From NCBI GenBank assembly GCA_900316495.1, contig ONDC01000004.1, positions 1 to 33,272 of the forward strand: a stretch of DNA of 33,272 bases, written 5' to 3'. How positions within the stretch are numbered: position 1 is the stretch's first letter; each line of letters begins with the position of its first letter. This document shows, in pieces, positions 15,551-24,133 of this stretch. The DNA is from an uncultured Eubacteriales bacterium (GTDB lineage Bacteria > Bacillota > Clostridia > Oscillospirales > Acutalibacteraceae). Under the pieces are notes generated by a model. That model had not been told where the DNA came from, did not search any database, and saw only the letters and a program-made list of their open reading frames with translations. Made by a program: the position numbers and the translations under genes.

Positions 15551-16618
15551 TTACTCCGCTGAGGCAAAATACAGCACGTCGCTCATCGGACGCTGTGCGC
15601 CCTTATATGCGATTTTGTTGTAAACCCCGCCGTTGAAAATCAGTGTGCCGGACTGACCACCGTCAAGGTTGTATGCGGTGATGCAACCCTTTTCAGCAAG
15701 AATCTTCGGGAAGTCGGGACGATGCAGACCCGGATTGCCGAATGTACACAGCAGATAGTGCAGCGGTCCGAGCTGGGCGATGGCGGCTCTGCCGGAGTGC
15801 ATGTCGTGTTCGCCGAGAGGATAGTGTTCTTCAATCTTGGGATCGTAGGGAACGCCGTCTACAATGAGAGCAGGACCGAATGTGAACGACAGCATAATGT
15901 CATCCGCGCCGTTTTCCTTTATGTAATTGCTCAGCTCTTTGTCCTTCCAGATCTTGAAGTCTCCGTTGTAATCGATGACCAGAACGTCGAGATACCTCTG
16001 ACGCGTCAAGGGGCTTCTCTTGTCGCAGATGACGGTGCCATATTGCACGATAACGCCATACTTCCTGAATTTGTAAAAGTCTGACGACATGCCGATTACG
16101 CCGTTGGAAAGGGCAAAAATGTTAGTCGGATACTGGTATTTGCTGGAGTTGTAATCTCCGTTTGCCCACTGTCTGCGGAACTGCGACGGATGCTTGATCT
16201 TGATTTCGGCGAAGCATATTTCCGCGAGATTTATCTTGTCCGTCTCTTTCCAGCACGTCACTTCGATCGTGCTGTCCTTATAGCAGGATTTTTTTCCTTC
16301 TGTGTAATAGTTGTTTTTATTGGGCGGATTTTTGGGGGCGCTGAAATCATAGGGGAGCATCCGGACGACTTCCGTATTGGTAGCCTTGGCGATGTAATTG
16401 TTGACCTGATTGTTGAGATAGGCGGAAGAAAGATTCTTTGTCATGTCAAACTGCTTGACGGTAGTCGTCGGCGAAAAGGCGATCACTACCAGAGAAAGGA
16501 GCATGACAAAGCTTGTGAAGAAGAACAGGAAGGCTTTTCTGCTCCTACGGTTATTATTGATTACCTGATTGGTTGTTTCAATCAGATTTTTTTTGACTGT
16601 CTTTATTTTCTTCTTCAT
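15551..16618 (-). CDS. Phosphodiester glycosidase (NAGPA-domain) protein, copy B
   Basis: The start is ATG 16618 (GGAGG 8 nt upstream, inside the codons of the preceding lipoprotein's IFGGY), giving 355 residues. A longer basic N-terminus (MKKKIKTVKKNL) precedes a membrane span at about residues 29-48. The NAGPA-domain segments match copy A almost word for word: VVRMLPYDFS, IKHPSQFRRQW, VIGMSSDFYKFRKYG, LDVLVIDYNGDFKIWKD, DDIMLSFTFGPAL, AYNLDGGQSGTLIF, AYKGAQRPMSDVLYF. It is predicted to act outside the membrane on phosphodiester-linked sugars. The reading frame overlaps the end of lipoprotein B by 41 bp, a coupling kept in both copies. The N-terminal extension relative to copy A is the main difference. 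Confidence 0.87.
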   Translation of the reverse strand: MKKKIKTVKKNLIETTNQVINNNRRSRKAFLFFFTSFVMLLSLVVIAFSPTTTVKQFDMTKNLSSAYLNNQVNNYIAKATNTEVVRMLPYDFSAPKNPPNKNNYYTEGKKSCYKDSTIEVTCWKETDKINLAEICFAEIKIKHPSQFRRQWANGDYNSSKYQYPTNIFALSNGVIGMSSDFYKFRKYGVIVQYGTVICDKRSPLTRQRYLDVLVIDYNGDFKIWKDKELSNYIKENGADDIMLSFTFGPALIVDGVPYDPKIEEHYPLGEHDMHSGRAAIAQLGPLHYLLCTFGNPGLHRPDFPKILAEKGCITAYNLDGGQSGTLIFNGGVYNKIAYKGAQRPMSDVLYFASAE

Positions 16619-17225
16619 GCTCGTAACCTCCAAAAATAGCTTTGACCAGTTCGTCGTCTCCGATGATTCCCCATTTTTCGTTGGAGAAAACAAAATTGAC
16701 TCTCAGTTTATGCGTGATGCCTTTATCTTTTTTAGCGTATTTCTCAAGAGCAAAGGACATTAGCTTGCTGATGTCCTCGGGGTTTGTGGTATCAATCTCT
16801 GCGATCTTCTTATTTTTCAGGTAGTCGTGCTCAATATTGAGATAGTTCTTTTCCATCCACGAAACAAACGTCTCGCTGTCAATTGATACCAGCCTGACGT
16901 CGACGGAGGCATTCATGCCGTTATAAACCGGTTCTCCGACAGATTCGCATCTGAGCAGATCGAGCGATGTATTGACGTAAGTATCAAAAAATCCGTAGTC
17001 GGTTTCATTCTGAGGACTGATGGTCGCGCCGTTGGCAAGGCACGCGTCGGCCTTGACAAAATCCTTCTCCTTCAGCGCGTCAAAAAAAGTGTTGAAGACC
17101 GTGTCAGGAGGTTCGGCGGAAGAGATAACCTTTGTTGAATAGTCACATCTGCTGAAAAGCAGAATTGTCATTAGCAACAACACAGATGACGCAACAATCC
17201 GACTTTTTCTTGACAAGAATACCAC
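16578..17225 (-). CDS. Putative lipoprotein-like protein, paralogue B, unknown function
   Basis: It is homologous to lipoprotein A throughout (VISSAEPPDTVFNTFFDALKEKD, IEHDYLKNK, NFVFSNEKWGIIGDDELVKAIFGG). I place the start at GTG 17225 (215 residues): this aligns base for base with the lipoprotein A start and gives a compact signal (VVFLSRKSR plus a hydrophobic stretch). ATG 17264 is an alternative, but it lies only about 10 nt from the predicted transcription start and has no Shine-Dalgarno site. The lipobox LFSRC has Arg at -1, which is atypical, so lipidation is uncertain. A 14-residue C-terminal extension beyond IFGG (YEHEEENKDSQKKSD-like, charged) overlaps glycosidase B. First gene of the operon. 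Confidence 0.78.
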   Translation of the reverse strand: MVFLSRKSRIVASSVLLLMTILLFSRCDYSTKVISSAEPPDTVFNTFFDALKEKDFVKADACLANGATISPQNETDYGFFDTYVNTSLDLLRCESVGEPVYNGMNASVDVRLVSIDSETFVSWMEKNYLNIEHDYLKNKKIAEIDTTNPEDISKLMSFALEKYAKKDKGITHKLRVNFVFSNEKWGIIGDDELVKAIFGGYEHEEENKDSQKKSD

Positions 17226-17280
17226 AGCTTTCTTTGGAATTTTGTAGTCAACTATTCTTTTCATTTTAGTCAACAAATGA

Positions 17281-17309
17281 ATCATATCATAAAGCACATA
17301 AAAGTGCAA
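17281..17309 (-). promoter_or_regulatory. Sigma-A promoter of the lipoprotein/glycosidase/Lgt-like operon
   Basis: On the minus strand: TTGCAC (17309-17304), 17-bp spacer, TATGAT (17286-17281) preceded by TGA. It is divergent from the groESL promoter about 100 bp away. It sets an upper limit on the start of lipoprotein B. Confidence 0.75.
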
Positions 17310-17378
17310 CAGATTTTTTTGCAAAAAGAGGCGAATATTAAAAATTTGTAAAATAGATGTAATAATCCCAAAAAGGAC

Positions 17379-17407
17379 TTGATTTTTTTTGTAAACGTTA
17401 TTATAAT
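17379..17407 (+). promoter_or_regulatory. Sigma-A promoter of groESL
   Basis: TTGATT at 17379-17384, 17-bp spacer, TATAAT at 17402-17407. The CIRCE operator begins 6 bp downstream, covering the transcription start. Confidence 0.88.
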
Positions 17408-17412
17408 ACATG

Positions 17413-17439
17413 TTAGCACTCGGGGAACGAGAGTGCTAA
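17413..17439. promoter_or_regulatory. CIRCE operator (HrcA binding site)
   Basis: TTAGCACTC (17413-17421), nine bases, GAGTGCTAA (17431-17439): a perfect match to the CIRCE consensus. HrcA repression of groESL, relieved on heat shock, follows from established knowledge of CIRCE. Confidence 0.98.
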
Positions 17440-17516
17440 TGACATTTTCAAGGACATTTGGTGTCATTTTCAGTATTATTTGTGGGCATTGCCCGCAGTG
17501 AAAGGAAGATTTTGTT

Positions 17517-17801
17517 ATGACAATCAGACCGCTTTCAGACAGAGTTGTGCTCAAAATGACAGAGGCTGAGGAGAGCACCGCTTCGGGCATCATTCTTTCC
17601 GCCAAGTCAAAGGAAAAGCCGCAGATCGCTGAGGTTATTTCAGTGGGTCCCGGCGGAGTTGTGGACGGCGAGAAGATCGAAATGACCGTCAAGCCCGGCG
17701 ATAAGGTACTCACCAGCAAGTATTCCGGCACAGAGGTCAAGATCGACGGCGAGGAATATGTTATTGTCCGCATCGGCGATATTCTGGCCGTTTGCGAGTA
17801 A
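17517..17801 (+). CDS. groES: Co-chaperonin GroES
   Basis: The 94-residue protein has normal GroES length. It starts MTIRPLSDRVVLKM and carries the mobile loop EESTASGIILSAKSKEKPQ with the conserved hydrophobic IIL that contacts GroEL, then VISVGPGG and the C-terminal strand ILAVCE. It caps the GroEL chamber as a heptamer in the cytoplasm. GAAAGGAAG precedes the ATG. It is the first gene under the CIRCE-controlled promoter and lies 36 bp before groEL. Confidence 0.98.
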   Translation: MTIRPLSDRVVLKMTEAEESTASGIILSAKSKEKPQIAEVISVGPGGVVDGEKIEMTVKPGDKVLTSKYSGTEVKIDGEEYVIVRIGDILAVCE

Positions 17802-17834
17802 TCAGGTAAATATTTTTTTGCAGGAGGAATTTGA

Positions 17835-19466
<1,632 letters not shown>

Positions 19467-19514
19467 TATTTCACCCCGCATTTGCCCCACGGCTATAGAA
19501 AAAGCGCAATTCAT

Positions 19515-19556
19515 AAGACGGTGCTGTTGTTTGCGAAACGGCAGCACCGTCTTTGA
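19515..19556 (+). terminator. Probable terminator of groESL
   Basis: AAGACGGTGCTG (19515-19526) pairs perfectly with CAGCACCGTCTT (19542-19553). The following T-run is short (CTTTG), so efficiency may be partial. Confidence 0.65.
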
Positions 19557-19649
19557 AGTATGATTGTGTACATTTTATACAATTGCAGCGTCTTATGTTA
19601 TAGAATCATTGTGATGAATTATAAAAATTTTTATTTCTTCAATTGTTTA

Positions 19650-19678
19650 TTGCACTAAATTCATATTTGTGATAGAAT
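19650..19678 (+). promoter_or_regulatory. Sigma-A promoter of the orphan coiled-coil gene
   Basis: TTGCAC at 19650-19655, 17-bp spacer, TAGAAT at 19673-19678 preceded by TGA. Its -35 box overlaps the left arm of a 10-bp dyad. Confidence 0.8.
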
Positions 19679-19698
19679 GATTAAAGAGATTTAGTGCA
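19651..19698. promoter_or_regulatory. Inverted repeat bracketing the promoter, possible operator
   Basis: TGCACTAAAT (19651-19660) and ATTTAGTGCA (19689-19698) are perfect inverted copies separated by 28 nt. One arm lies on the -35 box and the other just after the transcription start, suiting a regulator binding both arms or a leader stem. No regulator can be named. Confidence 0.6.
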
Positions 19699-19742
19699 TG
19701 TGAACAAAGCATGTAATTATAAAAATCGGGAGGAAATTTATT

Positions 19743-20315
19743 ATGTCTCAGTTTATTCCAGCACCTTATGATGATGAAGAGGATCTGCCGCCGATCGTTC
19801 TGCCCATTCCCTACGAGGAAGAGGACGAGGAAGCCATTCTTGCCGAAATGAGAGCGAGAAAGGTGAAGGAAGTCGAGATCGAGGACGAGCAGGATGAGCC
19901 GATCATTCTGCCGATTCCCTACGAGGACGAGGAAGCGGAGAACGCCAGAAAGAAGATCAAGGAAGCCAAGGTCGCCAAGAAGGTTGCCGACGAGTCCAAG
20001 GTCAACGCCGTTGTATCCGAAAAGAAGGCAGAGGAAGCGGAAGCCATTGCCGCCGCCAAGATTCAGGCAGCTATCGAAGCCGCAAAGCTCCAGGCCACCC
20101 AGAAGATTCAGGAGGCTCAGGCTATGCAGGAGGCTATCAAGAGAGCCGAGGAAGCCAACAAGGAGAGGCTCGCAGCCGTCGCAGCAGCGGAGCAGGCAAG
20201 AAAGGAAGCCCAGATCAAGGAAGACCTCGCCAAGAAGGCAGCCGCACAGGCAGCACAGGCGGAAATGGCAGCTCAGGCAGCGATCAACGCCATCAACGCC
20301 GCGGTGAATAAGTAA
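19743..20315 (+). CDS. Orphan acidic repeat / Ala-Glu-Lys coiled-coil protein, function unknown
   Basis: I do not recognise this 190-residue protein. It has no signal peptide or membrane span. Residues 1-70 are very acidic and carry two copies of a proline motif: PPIVLPIPYEEEDEE near 16-30 and EPIILPIPYEDEEAE near 52-66, spaced by 36 residues. Residues 70-190 are an uninterrupted Ala/Glu/Lys/Gln/Arg-rich sequence predicted to form one long helix or coiled coil. The chain contains no Gly, Cys, His or Trp. GGGAGGAAA precedes the ATG with good spacing. It has its own promoter and a strong terminator, so it is an independent gene between groEL and a LytTR regulator. A structural or scaffold role is possible but unproven. 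Confidence 0.85.
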   Translation: MSQFIPAPYDDEEDLPPIVLPIPYEEEDEEAILAEMRARKVKEVEIEDEQDEPIILPIPYEDEEAENARKKIKEAKVAKKVADESKVNAVVSEKKAEEAEAIAAAKIQAAIEAAKLQATQKIQEAQAMQEAIKRAEEANKERLAAVAAAEQARKEAQIKEDLAKKAAAQAAQAEMAAQAAINAINAAVNK

Positions 20316-20341
20316 TCCCGCTCAATCAATCAATTAATCAG

Positions 20342-20380
20342 ACAGGCAAACGGAGAGTTTCTTCGTCTGCCTGTTTTTTT
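20342..20380 (+). terminator. Rho-independent terminator
   Basis: ACAGGCA (20342-20348) pairs with TGCCTGT (20368-20374), with additional pairing of ACG to CGT inside, and is followed by a run of T to 20380. It ends the orphan coiled-coil gene. Confidence 0.9.
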
Positions 20381-20434
20381 GCTGCCGGAAAAAGACCGAA
20401 TATATCCGCAAAACAACCGTGTATGTAAAAACTG

Positions 20435-20463
20435 TTGCAGAGGAAAAAGAGGAGGAGTATAAT
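20435..20463 (+). promoter_or_regulatory. Sigma-A promoter of the LytTR-DUF3021 pair
   Basis: TTGCAG at 20435-20440, 17-bp purine-rich spacer, perfect TATAAT at 20458-20463. It leaves a leader of about 27 nt to the LytTR ATG. Confidence 0.78.
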
Positions 20464-20496
20464 GAACATGCAATCAGATGAAGGGAGGTTAAGGCC

Positions 20497-20937
20497 ATGA
20501 GAGTTGATCTTAAGCTCGACAGCGGATACGCCGAACCGTTAGCGGTGATTTACACCGCCGAGATAACCGACGAGGTGACGGAGGCGGTCAGGAAGCTGAA
20601 GGAGACAGGCTCCGACATCATCACGGGATTCACTGACGACCGCGCGGAAATACTGTCGCCCGACGAGATCTACCGCGTTTATTCCGAGAACCAGAGGGTG
20701 CTTGCCGTGACGGACAAGGGAACCTTCCGGCTGCGGATGCGGCTGTATCAGGCGGAGGAAAAGCTGACGGGAAGGAGATTCGTCCGGATATCGAATTCGG
20801 AGATCATCAATCTCAACAAGACGGAGAATTTCGACCTCAGCTTTGTCGGAACCATACAGGTGAAGCTGAAAAACGGCGATACCACCTTTGTCTCCCGGCG
20901 CTATGTCTCGGAGATCAAGAAGATTTTAGGCATTTGA
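20497..20937 (+). CDS. LytTR-domain DNA-binding transcriptional regulator
   Basis: The 146-residue protein lacks a receiver domain. About 50 N-terminal residues precede a LytTR DNA-binding domain: ILSPDEIYRVYSENQRVLAVTDKGTFRLRMRLYQAEEKL, then FVRISNSEIINLNKTENFDLSFVGTIQVKLKNGDTTFVSRRYVSEIKKIL. This arrangement is the stand-alone LytTR type found beside a DUF3021 membrane protein in many Firmicutes. GAAGGGAGG precedes the ATG. The DUF3021 gene follows by 44 bp, and a shared promoter is present. LytTR proteins of this kind often control their own operon. No ABC transporter is adjacent here. Confidence 0.93.
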   Translation: MRVDLKLDSGYAEPLAVIYTAEITDEVTEAVRKLKETGSDIITGFTDDRAEILSPDEIYRVYSENQRVLAVTDKGTFRLRMRLYQAEEKLTGRRFVRISNSEIINLNKTENFDLSFVGTIQVKLKNGDTTFVSRRYVSEIKKILGI

Positions 20938-20981
20938 ACTTTTTAATTTTCTCAATATTATCAGAAAGGAAAGTGTTAATT

Positions 20982-21431
20982 ATGAAGAAAGCATTACTCA
21001 GAGGGTTGATCGGATTTCCCATCGGCGTGACAATCGGTTACGCAATCTCAATTCTGTCTTCACTCGCCTATGCGGACGGCAAATATTCGTCGGTCGTGCC
21101 GGGCATGTCGGAGCAGTTTGGCAGCGAAATTACAGCGGTTGCGGTTCAGTTTATTCTCTGCGGACTGATGGGCGGGGCGTTTGCGGCGATGTCCGCCATC
21201 TGGGAGAACGACAGACTGAGTCTGGCGGCACAGAGCGCCATCAATTTCGCGCTGTCCGCCGTTGTCATTCTTCCTATCGCGTATACCTGTCACTGGATGG
21301 AGCATTCGTTGCGCGGCGCGCTGATTTATCTCGGCGTTTTCGCGTGCATCTACGTTTCGATCTGGGCGGTGATGTATTCGGTCTACCGCGCCAGAATCAG
21401 GAAAATCAACGCGGATCTGAACAAGGAATAA
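20982..21431 (+). CDS. DUF3021 family membrane protein
   Basis: The start is ATG 20982, preceded by GAAAGGAAAG; the open frame to the left is not protein-like. The 149-residue product has four predicted membrane spans (about residues 7-25, 43-66, 80-100 and 108-130). It begins MKKALLRGLIGFPIGVTIGYA, has GFAAMSAIWE-like and YTCHWME segments, and a charged C-terminus. DUF3021 proteins accompany LytTR regulators and are thought to modulate or sense on their behalf at the membrane; the mechanism is not established. It is the second gene of the pair and convergent with pcrA. Confidence 0.9.
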   Translation: MKKALLRGLIGFPIGVTIGYAISILSSLAYADGKYSSVVPGMSEQFGSEITAVAVQFILCGLMGGAFAAMSAIWENDRLSLAAQSAINFALSAVVILPIAYTCHWMEHSLRGALIYLGVFACIYVSIWAVMYSVYRARIRKINADLNKE

Positions 21432-21450
21432 GGCGTATTCCGCGCATAAA

Positions 21451-21498
21451 GGAAGCCCTGCGGGTTTTGGAACGGATGCTCCAGCCCGCAGGGCTTCC
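21451..21498. terminator. Long hairpin between DUF3021 gene and pcrA, bidirectional terminator
   Basis: GGAAGCCCTGCGGG (21451-21464) pairs perfectly over 14 bp with CCCGCAGGGCTTCC (21485-21498). T-runs on either side are weak, but the convergent position supports a terminator role. Confidence 0.72.
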
Positions 21499-21517
21499 TG
21501 TCGTTATCCGGCGGCGG

Positions 21518-23896
21518 CTAAATCTTCTGCAAAGCCGCGTAATTCGCCATGATTTTCTTCAGTCCCTTGCTGTCGAATTCGATTTCAAGAAGCGCGTCGT
21601 TGCCCATGGGTGTGACCTTGACAACAGTTCCCTCCTTGAATATCTTGTGCTTTACACGGTCGCCGGGTGCAAAGGCAACCGCCTTTGCACTGTCCATCTG
21701 CTTCTGCCGCAGCCCCACCAGCTCGTTGTCGGTCGGGCGCTTCCTTTCGGCAGGCTTGGAAGCAACCTGCGTGCGCTTCGGCTGCTCCGGGCGGATGAAT
21801 TCCACCAGCTCCTCCGGGATTTCCTCGACGAAACGCGAAACGCGGTTGGAGTGGGAATTGCCGAATACCATGCGGCGGGAGGCGTTGATGAGATACAGCT
21901 TCCGCTTGGCGCGGGTAATGCCGACGTAGGCGAGACGGCGTTCCTCCTCGATCTCGCCGGGGTTGAGAATCGACTGCATACCCGGGAATATGCCTTCCTC
22001 CATGCCCGGCATGAAGACGGCGGGAAATTCCAGTCCCTTGGCGGAATGCATGGTCATCAGCACCACCGCGTCGCTGTCGCTGTCAAAATTGTCAATGTCG
22101 GCAATCAGCGCGACCTCCTCCAGAAATTCGCCGAGGTCGGTGTCGTCGCCGTGTTCCTCCTGGTATTTGATGAGGTTGGATTCCAGCTCGTTGATGTTTT
22201 CAATGCGTTCCTCCGCCTTTTCATCGCTCATTCTGAGGGCGGCGATGTATCCGGTTTTGTTGAGAATCAGTTCAAGCAGTCCGCTGAGCGGCAGTTCGTC
22301 AGCCGCGTCGATAAATTCCCCGATCATGTCCGTAAAGGCTTTCAGCTTTGCAGAGCTTCTGGCGAGCGCCTGATAGCTGTCAGCCTCCCGGATCACCTCA
22401 AACATGCTCTTTCCCAGCTCGGCGGCGATCTCCGAGGCGTTTTCAATCGTGCGCTCGCCGATGCCGCGCTTTGGCTCGTTGATGATCCGCTTCAGCCGTA
22501 TCTCGTCCGAGGGATTGGCAATGACGCAGAGATAGGCGAGCATGTCCTTGATTTCCTTGCGCTCGTAGAAGCGGTGTCCGCCGATGACGCGGTAGGGAAT
22601 GCCGGCGCGCATGAAGTAGTTTTCAATGGAGTTGGACTGTGAATTCATGCGGTAAAGCACCGCGTGATCGCCGTATCGCATACCTGCCGCCACGTTGTTT
22701 TCAACGCACTTGGTGATGAACGCCGCCTCGTCGTACTCGCTCTGCGCCTGATAGTGTACGATTTTGTCACCCGCGCCGTTGGCTGTCCAGAGATTCTTGC
22801 CCTTGCGTTCGGTGTTGTTACTGATGACCGCGTTCGCTGCGTCGAGGACGTTCTGGGTGGAACGGTAATTCTGCTCCAGCCGGATGACCTGCGCGTCGGG
22901 GAAGGTCTTTTCAAAGGAGAGAATGTTCTCGATGGTCGCGCCGCGGAATTTGTAGATGCTCTGGTCGTCGTCGCCGACAACGCAGAGATTGCCGTGCTTT
23001 TCGGAAAGGAGCTTTGCAAAGAGGTACTGCGCGTGGTTGGTGTCCTGATACTCGTCGATCATGATGTACTCAAAGCGGTTCTGATAATGCTCCAGCACGT
23101 CGTCGTTCTCCTGAAAGAGCCGGACGGTCTGGAACAGCAGGTCGTCGAAGTCCATCGCGTCGGCTTCCTCCAGACGCTTCTGATAGGTTGTGTAGCACTC
23201 GGCGATCTTTTTCAGGCGGAAGTCGCTGCCTGCCTTCGCCGCGTACTGCTTCGGGGTGAGCATCTGCTCCTTGGCGCGGCTGATCTCGCCGAGAATTGCC
23301 TTGACGGGCAGCACCTTGTCGTCGATGCGCAGGTAATTCATCACGTCCTTCATCATGCGCTTGCTGTCGTCCGCGTCGTAGATGGTGAATTTGGGCGAAT
23401 ATCCCAGACGTTCCCCGTCGCGGCGCAGCATTCTGGCACAGGTGGAATGGAAGGTGGACGCCCAGACTTCGTTTCCGCTCTCGCCGAGCATGGCGGAAAG
23501 TCTGTCCTTAAGCTCTCCGGCGGCTTTGTTGGTGAAGGTGATCGCCATGATCCGCCACGGCTTCGGCGGAAAATGCGCTATGAGCTGCGAAGCGCGGCTT
23601 TTGTCCTCATCGGATTTTTCCGCAAGTCCGCCCTTGGAAAATTCCTCGAGGAAATCCACCTCGTTTTCCGTCAGACCGGCGGGAAGCGCCTCTGTGGAAT
23701 AGCCGTCGCCGTAGCGGATGAGATTGGCAATGCGGTTGACCAGAACGGTGGTCTTGCCGCTTCCCGCGCCCGCTAAAATCAGCAGAGGTCCCTTGGTTCT
23801 GAAGACCGCGATGCGCTGCATATCGTTCATGCGGGAAAATTCCCGCTCCAAAATCTTCTTTTTGGCTGTAAAGTATCTTTGCTTTAAATCTGACAT
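21518..23896 (-). CDS. pcrA: ATP-dependent DNA helicase PcrA (UvrD/Rep family)
   Basis: This 792-residue superfamily 1A 3'-5' helicase takes part in repair, replication restart and rolling-circle replication. Motifs in order: LNDMQRIAVF-type Q region, Walker A GAGSGKTTVLVNR near residue 43, MAITFTNKAAGELKDRL, IDEYQDTNHAQY, VVGDDDQSIYKFRGA, LEQNYRSTQNVLDAAN, MTMHSAKGLEFPAVFM and RLAYVGITRAKRKLYL. A C-terminal Tudor-like domain (PGDRVKHKIFKEGTVVKV) suits RNA polymerase contact. About 45 acidic residues are inserted between the Walker A helix and motif Ia, where Bacillus PcrA has a short loop. The start at 23896 has AGGAGC 8 nt upstream. It is transcribed alone from a good promoter. Confidence 0.96.
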   Translation of the reverse strand: MSDLKQRYFTAKKKILEREFSRMNDMQRIAVFRTKGPLLILAGAGSGKTTVLVNRIANLIRYGDGYSTEALPAGLTENEVDFLEEFSKGGLAEKSDEDKSRASQLIAHFPPKPWRIMAITFTNKAAGELKDRLSAMLGESGNEVWASTFHSTCARMLRRDGERLGYSPKFTIYDADDSKRMMKDVMNYLRIDDKVLPVKAILGEISRAKEQMLTPKQYAAKAGSDFRLKKIAECYTTYQKRLEEADAMDFDDLLFQTVRLFQENDDVLEHYQNRFEYIMIDEYQDTNHAQYLFAKLLSEKHGNLCVVGDDDQSIYKFRGATIENILSFEKTFPDAQVIRLEQNYRSTQNVLDAANAVISNNTERKGKNLWTANGAGDKIVHYQAQSEYDEAAFITKCVENNVAAGMRYGDHAVLYRMNSQSNSIENYFMRAGIPYRVIGGHRFYERKEIKDMLAYLCVIANPSDEIRLKRIINEPKRGIGERTIENASEIAAELGKSMFEVIREADSYQALARSSAKLKAFTDMIGEFIDAADELPLSGLLELILNKTGYIAALRMSDEKAEERIENINELESNLIKYQEEHGDDTDLGEFLEEVALIADIDNFDSDSDAVVLMTMHSAKGLEFPAVFMPGMEEGIFPGMQSILNPGEIEEERRLAYVGITRAKRKLYLINASRRMVFGNSHSNRVSRFVEEIPEELVEFIRPEQPKRTQVASKPAERKRPTDNELVGLRQKQMDSAKAVAFAPGDRVKHKIFKEGTVVKVTPMGNDALLEIEFDSKGLKKIMANYAALQKI

Positions 23897-23928
23897 TTCT
23901 CATGCTCCTGTAGATGGATTGGGAGATT

Positions 23929-23957
23929 ATTATAGCACATCCTTTCTGAAATTACAA
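23929..23957 (-). promoter_or_regulatory. Sigma-A promoter of pcrA
   Basis: On the minus strand: TTGTAA (23957-23952), 17-bp spacer, TATAAT (23934-23929) preceded by TGC (extended -10). Confidence 0.78.
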
Positions 23958-24016
23958 GTCATCCTCTTAAAACTGCGTCTGACAAAATGAATCTCAAAAA
24001 ATTAATAAAAAATCGC

Positions 24017-24045
24017 TTTACATTGAGAAAAATATTGTGTATTAT
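24017..24045 (+). promoter_or_regulatory. Probable sigma-A promoter of pyk
   Basis: TTTACA at 24017-24022, 17-bp spacer, TATTAT at 24040-24045, about 90 nt before the pyk ATG. The surrounding region is A/T-rich. Confidence 0.6.
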
Positions 24046-24133
24046 ATGAGATGAGCTTTGTGCGATTTTGTTCAAATTCATTGCATCATAGAAAACGCAC
24101 TACCATATCATAATACAAAGGACGGTAATACCT

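Noticed and set aside
19894-20307. Arg/Pro-rich +1 frame inside the orphan coiled-coil gene
   Set aside because: It is a by-product of repetitive GCN/AAG/GAG codons; the main frame has the promoter, Shine-Dalgarno site and terminator.
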